This document shows, one piece after another, positions 7,624 to 16,392 of a stretch of 62,339 nucleotides of DNA. Origin of the DNA: a virus. The notes beneath the pieces are model-generated. The model saw only the letters and a list, made by a program, of their open reading frames with translations, was not told the DNA's origin and did not search any database. The DNA is taken from the IMG/VR virus record IMGVR_UViG_3300045806_000066, positions 1 through 62,339 of that record. One strand, written 5' to 3'. Position numbers and translations under genes: made by a program. The first letter of the stretch is position 1. Every line of letters begins with the position of its first letter.

Positions 7624-8565
7624 TTACTCCGCCGCGGCCTTGTCGCGGATGGCCTTGATGCGCTTGACTTCTTTCCAGCCTGCGGCGTTGAGGAGCTGGA
7701 ACGACACATCGTTGTAGGAGACATCGCCTTCTTGGTACGCGCGAACCGGGTCGGTTACCTTGTTGCAGTTCCCGCACATGTAGGCGTTTGCCACGAGCGG
7801 CTTCCGGCACTTCTTGCAGAGGGTGTCTGGGGCGGGCGAGTGGTTCAGCCAGGGCAGCGACTCGATCATCGCCCAGCCCTGCGCAATGGCGAAGTTCGCG
7901 TACCGGCGGTGCTCGCTGGTGATGTTCTTCACCTGGGCCGGGTCGGACTGGTAGGAATGAGCCTGCTGGATCTTCGCCATGCAGTGCGAGCGCATCGACT
8001 CGTTGGCCTCGTCCCAGAGTTGAGCCAAGCGGTACGGCTTGGTCGCAACCAAACTGGTACCGTCTTCCAGAATCTCCAGATAGGGGGCGCGGACCTCAAA
8101 CTTCTTATCCGCCATCCGGTCGAGCAGGTCGATGGTTCCCTCGAAGACCATCACGCCGCCCATGACGCCGCCGCTCATGTCCTGGGTGGTCTCCATGTAC
8201 GTCTTGCGGAACTCCATCGCCTGCTGGACCGGCAGGACGGAAATCAGGTCGTAGTCGGCAATCAGGTCGGTGCCGTTGTTCGCCGAGATCATGCCCTTGA
8301 ACGGGAAGGCGAAGCGGGGCTCCGTGAGGGTCACAAAGCTGTACTTCTCGCCTTCTTTGCGGGCGGGGACCGTGGCGACGACCAGCGAACCAGCCTCGAC
8401 GATCAGCGGGAACGGGTTGAAATTGACGATGGTAGCGGGCTGCAGGCGGCCTTCCGCCTTGAGCGTCTTCTCCGCGGCGCGGCGTTTCATCTGCAGCTTT
8501 TGCATTCCGGCGCCGATGGCTTGGCCCTGGGGACCGATGGGACGTTGCTGAGTTGCGGTGGACAT
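7624..8565 (-). CDS. Structural-region protein with a C-terminal zinc ribbon (313 aa)
   Basis: The product has a basic N-terminal helix (about 15-45), a beta-rich centre, and near residues 248-268 a clear CKKC...CGNC zinc ribbon. It then ends in a short basic helix. The start follows TTGGAG, with a terminator-like hairpin upstream. It lies two genes downstream of the major capsid gene, between a 232-aa unknown and the adaptor, so it is probably a virion or assembly protein. A zinc ribbon in this position is unusual, and it could instead bind nucleic acid. No family is recognised. Confidence 0.65.
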   Translation of the reverse strand: MSTATQQRPIGPQGQAIGAGMQKLQMKRRAAEKTLKAEGRLQPATIVNFNPFPLIVEAGSLVVATVPARKEGEKYSFVTLTEPRFAFPFKGMISANNGTDLIADYDLISVLPVQQAMEFRKTYMETTQDMSGGVMGGVMVFEGTIDLLDRMADKKFEVRAPYLEILEDGTSLVATKPYRLAQLWDEANESMRSHCMAKIQQAHSYQSDPAQVKNITSEHRRYANFAIAQGWAMIESLPWLNHSPAPDTLCKKCRKPLVANAYMCGNCNKVTDPVRAYQEGDVSYNDVSFQLLNAAGWKEVKRIKAIRDKAAAE

Positions 8566-8582
8566 AGTGTTTTCTCCAATGG

Positions 8583-8602
8583 AAAAAGCTCCCGAAGAGA
8601 GC
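8583..8602 (-). terminator. Terminator hairpin before the zinc-ribbon gene
   Basis: On the minus strand GCTCTC-TTC-GGGAGC is followed by TTTTTCC. The Shine-Dalgarno GGAG of the 313-aa gene begins four bases after the T tract. It has the same arrangement as the hairpins before the tail, scaffold and 128-aa genes. Confidence 0.6.
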
Positions 8603-8633
8603 CGTTGTGAGTGTTTCTACGTGGAAAGAATCT

Positions 8634-9332
8634 CTAGGAGTCGCCGCCGACGCTGACGTGCGAACGGATGCCGCACTGCTGCATCACCCGCTGGCGATAC
8701 CTGGAAGCCGATAGCGAGGTCGAGCGCATCATTGGCAGCACGATGTGCCGCATGGCGTACTCGCGCTCCTCGGTGAAGTGCTCCATCTCGCGGTCCTCGA
8801 TCGCTTTCTGCTCGTTGAGGAAGTTCTGCATCGCCGCTTCCGGCTTCACCCCGTCGCGCTTGTTCATGTTCCACTCGTACCGCTCGATCAACTCGCGGAG
8901 GTACTTGACCGGCGGCATCTGCTTCCATGGACCGCGCATCATCCAGTAGCCACCCTCGGACGGATACGGTCCCATGACGGCGAGCCCGGTCTTCTGGTCC
9001 TTGTTCGCCTCCCACTCGTCGCGCCCGCCAAACTCGGATGCCGGAAACCACTGCTCCAGAATCCAGCCCTTGACCGGGTACAGCGGAACTTCGCGGATGC
9101 CGGTCACCGTCTTGGTCACCGTCGGCGGCCGTGGAATCTCGTTGCCGCTGGCATCCACCAGCAGAGCATTATCGTTCTCGTCCACGTCGGTCCACGTTCC
9201 GCCCCGAATGACGGTGTGGCGCTCGGCCTGGATCAGCCGCCAGTTGGGCAGGCCATAGGGATTCTTGCCACCATACCGCAGGAGCTCCGAAGTCACCGCG
9301 GATGGGGTGTAGAGTAAAGCTGAATCTGTCAT
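8634..9332 (-). CDS. Conserved-looking virion-region protein (232 aa)
   Basis: The ATG reading MTDSALLYTP is preferred because TGAGGA lies upstream and it avoids overlap with the rightward gene at 9361; the longest frame would add 12 residues. The product is rich in aromatic residues (GGYWMMRGPWKQMPPVKYL). Its C-terminal half (about 140-220) is charged and helical, with many Glu and Arg. It is the gene after the major capsid protein in the late operon, interrupted only by the opposite-strand gene. A head-completion or capsid-associated role is possible but I recognise no family. Confidence 0.65.
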   Translation of the reverse strand: MTDSALLYTPSAVTSELLRYGGKNPYGLPNWRLIQAERHTVIRGGTWTDVDENDNALLVDASGNEIPRPPTVTKTVTGIREVPLYPVKGWILEQWFPASEFGGRDEWEANKDQKTGLAVMGPYPSEGGYWMMRGPWKQMPPVKYLRELIERYEWNMNKRDGVKPEAAMQNFLNEQKAIEDREMEHFTEEREYAMRHIVLPMMRSTSLSASRYRQRVMQQCGIRSHVSVGGDS

Positions 9333-9360
9333 AGTAGAATTTTCCTCAAAGGAGAAAAGG

Positions 9361-9754
9361 ATGAGCAATTTAACGGATCATGCCGAACGTGAACTTCGGG
9401 CAGCAGGTCTATTTGATGAAGATTCCGATTACGGTGGAATGCTTCGGGGAAGCGGTGTTGGAACTTGTGAAGGTCTTTGCCGCTCAAGGGCACAGCGGCT
9501 TTTCTGCTGGCATGACACTTCATCTGTTCCAGAAAGTTGCTAGTTTCAAATTGCTCGGGCCGCTGCCAAATCCTACCCTGACCGGCGAGTACATTGACCA
9601 CACCGATATCTCTGGCGGTCATCCGACATGGCAATCTACGCGCCTCAATTCAGTCTTTAGCATGGACAATGGCAAAACGTGGTATGACCTCGATAAGAAG
9701 ATCCCGTGGTGGAAACGCATCTTCGGCGTAAAGCTATCGTACTTAACGTTCTAG
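9361..9754 (+). pseudogene. Opposite-strand small phage protein, apparently frameshifted
   Basis: A strong AAAGGAG precedes an ATG whose frame reads MSNLTDHAERELRAAGLFDE then DSDYGGML. The frame then degenerates and stops at 9543. The continuation expected for this phage protein family, GEAVLELVKVFAAQGHSGFS, is found in the next frame and stays open to the TAG at 9754. Removing one C near 9449 (CTTCGGGGAA to CTTGGGGAA) joins the two parts into about 130 aa. This may be a sequencing or assembly error, a real mutation, or a +1 frameshift. The family is known to me only as small hypothetical phage proteins. It is the only rightward gene inside the leftward late operon. Confidence 0.75.
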
Positions 9755-9762
9755 GAATCTGC

Positions 9763-9788
9763 GCGGGCCAGCCCAAAGGCCAGCCCGC
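9763..9788. terminator. Bidirectional terminator-like hairpin between convergent genes
   Basis: GCGGGCCAGCC-caaa-GGCCAGCCCGC forms an 11-bp stem with two wobble pairs. It separates the convergent ends of the frameshifted rightward gene and the major capsid gene, so it can end or stabilise both transcripts. T tracts on either side are poor. Confidence 0.55.
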
Positions 9789-9802
9789 CACAGGGTTGAT
9801 GG

Positions 9803-11101
9803 TTAATTGGCGAGCGATCCAGGGATATTCAATCCAAAGATTACACCCGAGGCCCAGGAGTTCCGAGAGCCATAGTTGACCGCATCGTAAAAATACGCAT
9901 CGTTTTGCGTGGTGTGGAAGTTGCCGGAGATGCGCGGCCAGTACATGCCGTTGAGCGGACCGGGAAGCATCTGCGGCCCCTTGTGGAAGCGGCACCGCAC
10001 CAGAACCTTCTGGTCGATGAAGTACACCTTGTCGATCGCGGCCACGGAGTCCAGAACGCACTCGAAGCCGGCAATGTTCTTCGGGCTGTTGGGCGAGGGT
10101 ACGCCGTCGAAGCTCGAAGCCTTGCCGTTGCTCAGGGTGTTCATCTGGATAGCGAAGCCGTTGGCTTCCCATGCATACCACTGCGCGGGATGGGTGTACC
10201 AGAAGTTCTTGGCCGCCTCGGACGTGAAGGTTTCCACGCCGCGCGCCTGCTGCATACGCACCAAGAACGATTGCACGGAGCCCAGGGTCAGCGGGGCGCC
10301 GTTGGCGTTGAATGCCGGGCTCTGGGTATAGCTCAGGGCGCGGTTCATGCCGTACAGTTCGCCGGTCGCCGAGGGATTGATGATGTACTGCAGTCCCTGG
10401 AAGAACAGCGGAGTGCCGGCGGCCACGCCGTTGACGAAGATACCGTCGCCCGCCACGGTTCCGGCCGGGACTGCATCGAGGGTGATGGTGTCGGTCGCGC
10501 CCGCGGACACGGAGAGCTTGTCCTGGACGAAGGCCGAGCCGCGCAGGTTGTAGTTCGTGTCCATGACCTGAATGGTGTCGTGCGCGTCGATCAGCCGGGC
10601 GCCAAAGGAGCTGGTCGCCAGGGTAACCGGGTTCGCGCCGCCGCCCGCGTAGGCCGCATTGACCGTTGCGATCTGGCCGGTGTTGGAGCCCTGCAGAAGC
10701 ATGTTGCGCTTCTTCGCCATCTTCTTCTGCATGTCGTTGATGGCGCGGTCCACCGGGTTGACGATGGAAACGCTTGCGCCGGATTCGCCGATGCGCTTGG
10801 CGAGGTCGGTGAAGCTGGTTCCCACGATCAGTTCGACGGGGGTCATGCGGCCCTGGTCGTAGCTGGCTCCCAGGCCGGCCGAGTACGCGCCGCCGTCGGA
10901 GTTGAAGGCGCCGAACGAGCCGCCCATTTCCGTCTGCAGTGGCATACGGTAGGTGAGGAGCGAGGACTCGTCTTCCTTGCCCATCTGCGAAAACCGCTTG
11001 TCGAGGCCGGTTTCCACGTTTTCCAGAAGGTCAATCTCGCGGTTGATGGTTTCGAGCATCAGCGATTCGTTCTGCGCTGCACTTCCAAAATTAACTGGCA
11101 T
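9803..11101 (-). CDS. Major capsid protein (432 aa)
   Basis: The product has the length and layout of HK97-fold major capsid proteins. There is a charged helical N-arm (ESLMLETINREIDLLENVET) and a helix with NPVDRAINDMQKKMAKKRN corresponding to the spine region. Extended beta and Gly-rich loops follow, including a possible insertion around residues 195-260. The C-terminal part ends in NIPGSLAN. No cleaved delta domain or protease gene is seen; a separate scaffold gene precedes it. The start follows GAGGA, with a perfect 6-bp hairpin just upstream. Gene order portal, small gene, scaffold, capsid supports the call. Confidence 0.85.
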   Translation of the reverse strand: MPVNFGSAAQNESLMLETINREIDLLENVETGLDKRFSQMGKEDESSLLTYRMPLQTEMGGSFGAFNSDGGAYSAGLGASYDQGRMTPVELIVGTSFTDLAKRIGESGASVSIVNPVDRAINDMQKKMAKKRNMLLQGSNTGQIATVNAAYAGGGANPVTLATSSFGARLIDAHDTIQVMDTNYNLRGSAFVQDKLSVSAGATDTITLDAVPAGTVAGDGIFVNGVAAGTPLFFQGLQYIINPSATGELYGMNRALSYTQSPAFNANGAPLTLGSVQSFLVRMQQARGVETFTSEAAKNFWYTHPAQWYAWEANGFAIQMNTLSNGKASSFDGVPSPNSPKNIAGFECVLDSVAAIDKVYFIDQKVLVRCRFHKGPQMLPGPLNGMYWPRISGNFHTTQNDAYFYDAVNYGSRNSWASGVIFGLNIPGSLAN

Positions 11102-11115
11102 GGTGAAAATTCCTC

Positions 11116-11131
11116 GGTCCCATCGGGGACC
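11116..11131 (-). promoter_or_regulatory. Hairpin immediately upstream of the capsid ribosome-binding site
   Basis: GGTCCC-ATCG-GGGACC is a perfect 6-bp stem. On the minus strand it is followed by GAGGAATTTT and the capsid ATG, so hairpin, T-rich stretch and Shine-Dalgarno are fused. A second hairpin, CCCGCT-CA-AGCGGG, lies at 11156..11169. Such leader structure may set 5' stability or the relative output of the most abundant protein. Confidence 0.5.
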
Positions 11132-11279
11132 AGTTGCGAATCTCCTGTTGTCTCACCCGCTCAAGCGGGCGGCCTATAGTTGCTACGTGTGGTGATCGCT
11201 CGATCTGCCTGCACACCTTGTCCTAACGCTGGCCGGGGTCAGCGATTACCCGGCTGGGAGTGTGGAGTTGTCGAGACAA

Positions 11280-12878
11280 TTACCGCTGGCGAAGCTGACG
11301 TGCGCGTGTCATTACCCGCAGGTTCTTTTCTGCGGTGTCGAGAAATTCACCTTTGGCCGCCAGTTCGGCGTCCACCAGACGGCGGGCCTCGGTGACGGAG
11401 GTCTCCAGCGTCCAGCTCGTCGGCGTCGGCGAAGATCCGTTGGCGCGCGGTTCCGTGGAGACGTTGGCGGTGTCGGGCTTCTTGTTCTGCACTTCGAGGT
11501 CGGCTTTCAGTTTGGCGCTGACCGTGCGCAGTTCGCCCTTAATGAGCTTGGGCAGCATGGCCTGGTACAGTTTGTCCTCGTAGTCCACGCGACGCTTGAG
11601 GTTCTCCGGCGTCGGCGGGAGCTGTTCGAGGGACACGCGATCCCGCAGAATCTTGGCGTCCTTGCCGGTGATCTCCTTAAACTGAGTGACCACGCGCGTC
11701 ACAAATTGCGGCGCCGTCTTGCCGTCCGGGGAGTCCAGCAGGTACGACGGGATATGAACGCCAGCCTCGCGCAGAGGTTTCAGCGTGGAATCGAATACGC
11801 CTTTGATGCGCCCCCCGATTTCCTTGTTGAACGCCTGGTAGTGCGCGGCCTTCGCGGCGGCTTGCTCTTGGGCGCTCTGTCCGGTCTGTTTGCCGTTCAA
11901 TGCTTCCTCGCGCGCCTTGAGGTCGGCTTCTCGCTTTTCGATCTGCGCGCGGACTTCGGGCGGCAGGGCGCTCAGGTCTGGTCCGGTCTGGATCTCTCCG
12001 GTGTCCTGCTTCAAGAACTCGTAGGCCAGCTTGCGGTTCTCATCAGCTTCGCGGGCTTCCGGGGTGGCGTACTGGTTGGCGGCCAGGCGTTCGGCAATCT
12101 CGGCCATGGCACCATCGAACAGCCGGCCCTTGAATGTGTCGGCGAAGGCGTAATAGTCGGCCGCCAGCTTCGGGACACCGTTTTCGAGCACTGGCTTGCC
12201 GTCTGCGTCCACGATCTTGAACTGATCGACGAACGACTCGAACGCACCATTCATGTCCGCCGGCGTCTGCGCGGTCTCGAACTTGGTGCGCAGCGCAACG
12301 TACTCGTTGGCAGTTTTGGCGGCAAAGCGTCCGGAGTCGGCGTCTGGGAAGATGTCGGCAAACTCTTTCAGCTCGGCATTCTCGCGCGCCATTTTGAACA
12401 GCGCGCCCTTGGCCTTGGGATCGGCGGCCAGCGCGTCCTGCAGTGCCTTGTTGGTGCCCAGCATCTCGCTCAGGGCTTGCGGGGTGATGGAAGTATGCTC
12501 TTCGAGGGGATCGCCTCCAGCTTCAAAGTCAGGCGCGGCAGCATCGGCCTTGGCCGGTTCCTCGACCTTGGCGGGATCAGCTACGGCATCTCCGGGCGCG
12601 GCAACGGCGTCTGCAGGCTTGGCCGCCTCTTCACCATCGGGATGCTCGGCTGCGTACTTGGCCTTGGCGGCGCGATACTCGGCGAACTGGTCGCCAGTGA
12701 AGTTCTTGGGGTCGGGCGGCTGGCTGACGCTGGTCGAAGGGGCAGCGGCAGGCGTGGCAGCAGGGGCCGAAGGTGCAGCTGCGGGGACTGCCGGGGTGCT
12801 GACGGGTGCTGGCGCGGCAGCGGGCGCGGCTACGGGTGGCGCGGCGGCGGCGCTGGGGACTACAGAATTTGTGCTCAT
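11280..12878 (-). CDS. Putative scaffolding protein (532 aa)
   Basis: Residues 1-115 are an Ala/Pro-rich low-complexity arm. Residues about 115-330 are acidic and helical, including a Lys/Asp-rich DADGKPVLENG stretch. Long coiled-coil helices follow (EVRAQIEKREADLKAREEAL) and the C-terminus is basic (TRARQLRQR). High charge, high helix content and a basic tail directly upstream of the capsid gene are the hallmarks of podovirus internal scaffolds, whose basic C-terminal helix contacts the coat. It is longer than P22 gp8 (303 aa). The start follows AAAGGA, with a terminator hairpin upstream. A 177-base gap after its stop holds only the capsid leader hairpins. Confidence 0.75.
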   Translation of the reverse strand: MSTNSVVPSAAAAPPVAAPAAAPAPVSTPAVPAAAPSAPAATPAAAPSTSVSQPPDPKNFTGDQFAEYRAAKAKYAAEHPDGEEAAKPADAVAAPGDAVADPAKVEEPAKADAAAPDFEAGGDPLEEHTSITPQALSEMLGTNKALQDALAADPKAKGALFKMARENAELKEFADIFPDADSGRFAAKTANEYVALRTKFETAQTPADMNGAFESFVDQFKIVDADGKPVLENGVPKLAADYYAFADTFKGRLFDGAMAEIAERLAANQYATPEAREADENRKLAYEFLKQDTGEIQTGPDLSALPPEVRAQIEKREADLKAREEALNGKQTGQSAQEQAAAKAAHYQAFNKEIGGRIKGVFDSTLKPLREAGVHIPSYLLDSPDGKTAPQFVTRVVTQFKEITGKDAKILRDRVSLEQLPPTPENLKRRVDYEDKLYQAMLPKLIKGELRTVSAKLKADLEVQNKKPDTANVSTEPRANGSSPTPTSWTLETSVTEARRLVDAELAAKGEFLDTAEKNLRVMTRARQLRQR

Positions 12879-12897
12879 GGTTTCCTTTGGGCAATAG

Positions 12898-12921
12898 AAA
12901 AGGCCGCCGGTTAAGGCGACC
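12898..12921 (-). terminator. Terminator hairpin before the scaffold gene
   Basis: On the minus strand GGTCGCC-TTAACC-GGCGGCC is followed by TTTTCT. The stem is identical to that before the 1128-aa tail gene, 6.5 kb away, suggesting a repeated control module. Confidence 0.65.
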
Positions 12922-12948
12922 TTCCGAAGTTATAAATCTGGCGCTGGG

Positions 12949-13500
12949 TTACTGGACGGTCGGCTTCTCGGTGGCTTCAGCCTCGGGCTCCGCTGCGGCC
13001 GCCGTGGCTTCCTTGGCCTTCTGCTCGTCGGCTTTCATGTTCTCGATGAAAGATTCTTCGGCTTCTTTTAAGCCGGGAATTTCCGCATAATCCTTGGCAG
13101 TCGGTGCAGGTCCGGTGCCGGTTACCGAATTGCCGTCGGCGTACTGCTTGGTCTCGTGGATGGCCTGGTTCTCGTTGGTTTTTGTTCCCGGAAGCGCCAC
13201 ACCTGGATCGGCATCCATATTGAACTGTGCCATCTCTTCTGGAGTGGCTTTCCGTATGACCTCTATCACAACATCGGTACGCCAGCCCCGATTCGCTCCC
13301 TTTTCCATCGGCTTCACGTCGAAGTCCACCAGCGTAGCCTTGGCGACGTTGCCTGCGGTCAGCATCTGCCCCGCAATGTCCTTGTTGGGGTAGCAGACGG
13401 TCAGGTGCTCGACGCCTTCAATCTCGCGGGCTCCGAGCACGATCGCGTTCATCTCTTCGCCGTTACGGATGTAGCGGCAGGTATCTCCAAATTTATGCAT
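12949..13500 (-). CDS. Virion-region protein with acidic tail (183 aa)
   Basis: A compact N-terminal domain of about 100 residues starts MHKFGDTCRYIRNGEEMNAI and looks beta-rich. A long acidic Glu/Ala-rich helix follows (KAKEATAAAAEPEAEATEKP). The start has GGAGG nine bases upstream. Position between portal and scaffold suggests a head-assembly or portal-associated protein. I recognise no family. Confidence 0.65.
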   Translation of the reverse strand: MHKFGDTCRYIRNGEEMNAIVLGAREIEGVEHLTVCYPNKDIAGQMLTAGNVAKATLVDFDVKPMEKGANRGWRTDVVIEVIRKATPEEMAQFNMDADPGVALPGTKTNENQAIHETKQYADGNSVTGTGPAPTAKDYAEIPGLKEAEESFIENMKADEQKAKEATAAAAEPEAEATEKPTVQ

Positions 13501-13515
13501 TTTGTTCCTCCGAAG

Positions 13516-16080
13516 TTATTTTCCCGCCGTGGCGGTCTTTACGGCTGCGTCCATGATGATCTTACCAGCAGACACGTTTGCCGTTCCCGCCCCTTTCGGG
13601 AGGGGTGGCATGGTCGAGATTAGGGTGAGAGCCTGTGCGGCTTCTGCGGCATCCTGCAATATCTTCGCCTGAGCCTGCTGCATCGCCGGATCTGCAGGCG
13701 GCGCTCCTGCTTGCTGCACCTTCATCTTGCGGCCAGCGTCCTTGGCAGCCTTCTCCATCTCGTCCTGCTCGAGTTGGTCGTAATAGAGTCCGAGATTCGT
13801 CCAGCCAGCGGGATTACTCGCGGCCAGATCGCAATTTTCCTGCGCGAACAGGTTGACGGTATCCTTGGCGACCACATAGTTCGTGAACCGCGATGGCACC
13901 ACGGGCGGCATCATGCCGGCCACGCCGGGCTGACCAGTCTGCGGATCGACGCCCATCTGCGGGATGCCGGGTTCCTTGAGCAGCCGTGCAATGTCCTGCA
14001 AGGTGGCCGACCGCTGCGCGCCGCCGGGCATGACTGCGCCCTGTACGCCCAGGACGGTGATCGCCATCTCCTGGTTGATCGGCACCTGCATGAACTCGGC
14101 GTAGAGCTGGTTCTCGCCCATCTTGTCGATCATGTTTTGCCAGAACTCGCGCACGGCTTCCGGCGATTGCGGCAGTCCCTGATCAATATCCGGGTAGACG
14201 CGAATCCGGCCCGTCATGTCCTCCATGCGAACGTAGTTGTTGCGGAACTCGCTTCCGTTCTCCTGAATCACGCTCCACATATCGCCCGCGAGTTTCATGT
14301 TGGCCTGTAGGCACTCGATAGCGTTCTGACTGGCGGCGGCGTGCTCCTCCTTCAGATTCTCCCAGTAGATGCCGAGCTTGGCGTTGGCCTGGTCGAGTTG
14401 CTGCTTCTGGCCTCCGGCCGTTTCGACACCCTTGGTCGTGCCAGTGCCGAACACTTCCGGGGTGATGCCGCAGATGCTCTGGGCAAACTGCATTAGGCTC
14501 GGAAGGTACTGATAAATGGCCGGGTCGAGCGGCGACTGGTGCTGGTAGATCGCGCTCTGCAGCGGCATATCGCCCTGCTCACTCTTGCTCGGCACCGTGT
14601 TCCAGACGCCAGGCAGCATCCGCTTGCCGCTCAGTTCTCGCATATCGAGGCGGCGGCCATCTACCAGCACCATGCCCGCGGCGTTGCGCTGCATGTGGTC
14701 GTCGATGATGTTGCTCGCATCGTTGAATCGAATATTAAACGGCACCACGTTATCGGCGATGGCCGGCGGGTACATGCCTACGCCCTCGTGCAGCAGGCAG
14801 CAGGACCATTCCTTCGTCAGTACCGCGGCCTTGATCTGCAGAACGGCGGGGCCGACCATCGAAACCTTGAACCCCTCGGGGTAGGCTTTCAAAAGGCGCG
14901 CGAGGAGCGAATTCGGGTCTTTCGGGTCGCCCTGGAGACGGTAGTAGGCGAACGGTTGCGCCCAGCCTTCCGAGTAGGTCGGGTTCTGCGAGGCGATATC
15001 GGTGGTCGTGTTGCCAACCTTGGAGCTCACCATCGTCCGGACCAGCCGCTCATAGCTGGCATTGCGGTTGGTCGAGGACTCGGCGCCCTCGGTAATCTTG
15101 GCGATCTCCGTGGGGAACGTCATGCGCAGCGCGCCCACGTCCACTTCCATCTCTTTGACGAGGATGGGTGTATCGGCCAGGGTCTGGGCCTTCGGGTCGC
15201 AATCGACCTGCATAGGACCGTAGACGCTCCACTTCGGCATCCCAAGGGGCTGTTTCGCGGTCACGGGCACAGATTGAATGTCGGTGCCGCCCTCGTAGTA
15301 GTCCTCGGAGCCGAACTGCGCACCGCATTTGCCACATGCGGGGCTATCAAGGTCGGCATCCGTGGTCGAGGTATCGGCTCCGCACTCCGAGCAGTGGAAG
15401 TGGTCTGGAATCTGAATTTCTTGGTCTTCCAGCGTGGTGACGTTCTTGAATCCGGCCCAGTTGCCGTCGATTACGAAGCGGGTGTGCTTGAAATAGACGC
15501 CGTAGAGGTACAGCAACAGGTCTTCGTGGCGCACCATCGAGCGGATACGGTTCAGGCGCTCAATAATTCCGATGGCTTCCTGCGAAGCCTTGGCCGTGGT
15601 CGTGTCGGCGAGGTTCTCGGCGTTCTCGGGCCGTACCAGCGTCGGCGGAACTCCGCGCGAGAGTGCCGCAACGAAGCCAGTGCCGAACATCTGCGTGATG
15701 TTGTTGATGAACTTTTCCAGGTCAACGTCATCGGCGCCGTCATCGCTCGGGTTCTGCCGATACCATGCCAGCGCGTCCACGTAGGTATTCGAGCCCGCAT
15801 CCCAGCCTAGAATCTGGATGCCCTTGTACATCTGGACATTCTTGAGCCAGTTGGGAAAACGTAGCATCCGGTCCTGCGCCCAGCCTGCTCGGTAGGTGGT
15901 AAACAGGTTGACGATCTGCGCCTTATCGTCGTCGCTCCATCCGGCATCGGCCGCCTGCTGCTCCGCTGGCACCGTCTGAGGATGATCGAGTGAACTGTCG
16001 AGCGTAGAGTCATCCATCGCAGGAGCCGAAGACACTGGCTGGTTCGGCATGGCCGGGGTTGGAATCGTGGGGCTAGACAT
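13516..16080 (-). CDS. Portal protein with a zinc-ribbon insertion (854 aa)
   Basis: Length, gene order and sequence style match large podovirus portals. There is a charged, Trp-rich N-terminus (YRAGWAQDRMLRFPNWLKN) and an early DLEKFINNITQMFGTG helix. A Gln-rich C-terminal region (residues about 740-850) would form the barrel and crown. Residues about 228-255 contain CSEC and CGKC pairs, a zinc ribbon inserted in the body of the protein. The portal forms the dodecameric DNA entry ring and is the docking site for the terminase. Its start overlaps the stop of the 105-aa gene, and the scaffold module follows. Confidence 0.8.
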   Translation of the reverse strand: MSSPTIPTPAMPNQPVSSAPAMDDSTLDSSLDHPQTVPAEQQAADAGWSDDDKAQIVNLFTTYRAGWAQDRMLRFPNWLKNVQMYKGIQILGWDAGSNTYVDALAWYRQNPSDDGADDVDLEKFINNITQMFGTGFVAALSRGVPPTLVRPENAENLADTTTAKASQEAIGIIERLNRIRSMVRHEDLLLYLYGVYFKHTRFVIDGNWAGFKNVTTLEDQEIQIPDHFHCSECGADTSTTDADLDSPACGKCGAQFGSEDYYEGGTDIQSVPVTAKQPLGMPKWSVYGPMQVDCDPKAQTLADTPILVKEMEVDVGALRMTFPTEIAKITEGAESSTNRNASYERLVRTMVSSKVGNTTTDIASQNPTYSEGWAQPFAYYRLQGDPKDPNSLLARLLKAYPEGFKVSMVGPAVLQIKAAVLTKEWSCCLLHEGVGMYPPAIADNVVPFNIRFNDASNIIDDHMQRNAAGMVLVDGRRLDMRELSGKRMLPGVWNTVPSKSEQGDMPLQSAIYQHQSPLDPAIYQYLPSLMQFAQSICGITPEVFGTGTTKGVETAGGQKQQLDQANAKLGIYWENLKEEHAAASQNAIECLQANMKLAGDMWSVIQENGSEFRNNYVRMEDMTGRIRVYPDIDQGLPQSPEAVREFWQNMIDKMGENQLYAEFMQVPINQEMAITVLGVQGAVMPGGAQRSATLQDIARLLKEPGIPQMGVDPQTGQPGVAGMMPPVVPSRFTNYVVAKDTVNLFAQENCDLAASNPAGWTNLGLYYDQLEQDEMEKAAKDAGRKMKVQQAGAPPADPAMQQAQAKILQDAAEAAQALTLISTMPPLPKGAGTANVSAGKIIMDAAVKTATAGK

Positions 16081-16390
16081 TGTTGGCTTCTCTCATTTCG
16101 GGCGGAGGCGCGATCTGGCCGGATACTTGGACGGCGCGCGCTCGTTTTGCCATATCGGCAGTACACAGCGCGGCAATGTCGCTGGGGGTACGGCGGGACT
16201 TCATGGGCGGCTGTGCGGATGGTTTGGATGTGTCAACCATCTCTGCGGCGGTCAACGGCTTAACGCGCAGCGGCTGTGCGCCATGCGAGGTCAAGAGACG
16301 GTCGAGAAGGAGCGCGTTGGCGTTCTTCAGCTCCTCGACGCGCGCCGCCATGTCGTCATATCTTCCGCGGGACACCCAAGGGAAGCGCAT
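16073..16390 (-). CDS. Small coiled-coil protein upstream of the portal (105 aa)
   Basis: The product begins MRFPWVSRGRYDDMAARVEE, with a short helix predicted to form a coiled coil (about 14-35) and a Pro-rich, basic remainder. Its TAG stop overlaps the portal ATG by eight bases, and it starts just after the stop of the 128-aa gene. A similar short protein with a basic lead and an LEALEAEN-type helix is common next to portals in soil phages in my recollection; function is unknown. Confidence 0.6.
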   Translation of the reverse strand: MRFPWVSRGRYDDMAARVEELKNANALLLDRLLTSHGAQPLRVKPLTAAEMVDTSKPSAQPPMKSRRTPSDIAALCTADMAKRARAVQVSGQIAPPPEMREANNV

Positions 16391-16392
16391 CG

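Noticed and set aside
11262-12914. 550-aa open frame on the plus strand opposite the scaffold gene
   Set aside because: It mirrors the codon pattern of the Ala/Pro-rich scaffold gene on the other strand, is Arg/Gly-rich, and lacks a ribosome-binding site. Other long opposite-strand frames (14539-15810, 51892-52962, 59038-60240) were rejected for the same reason.
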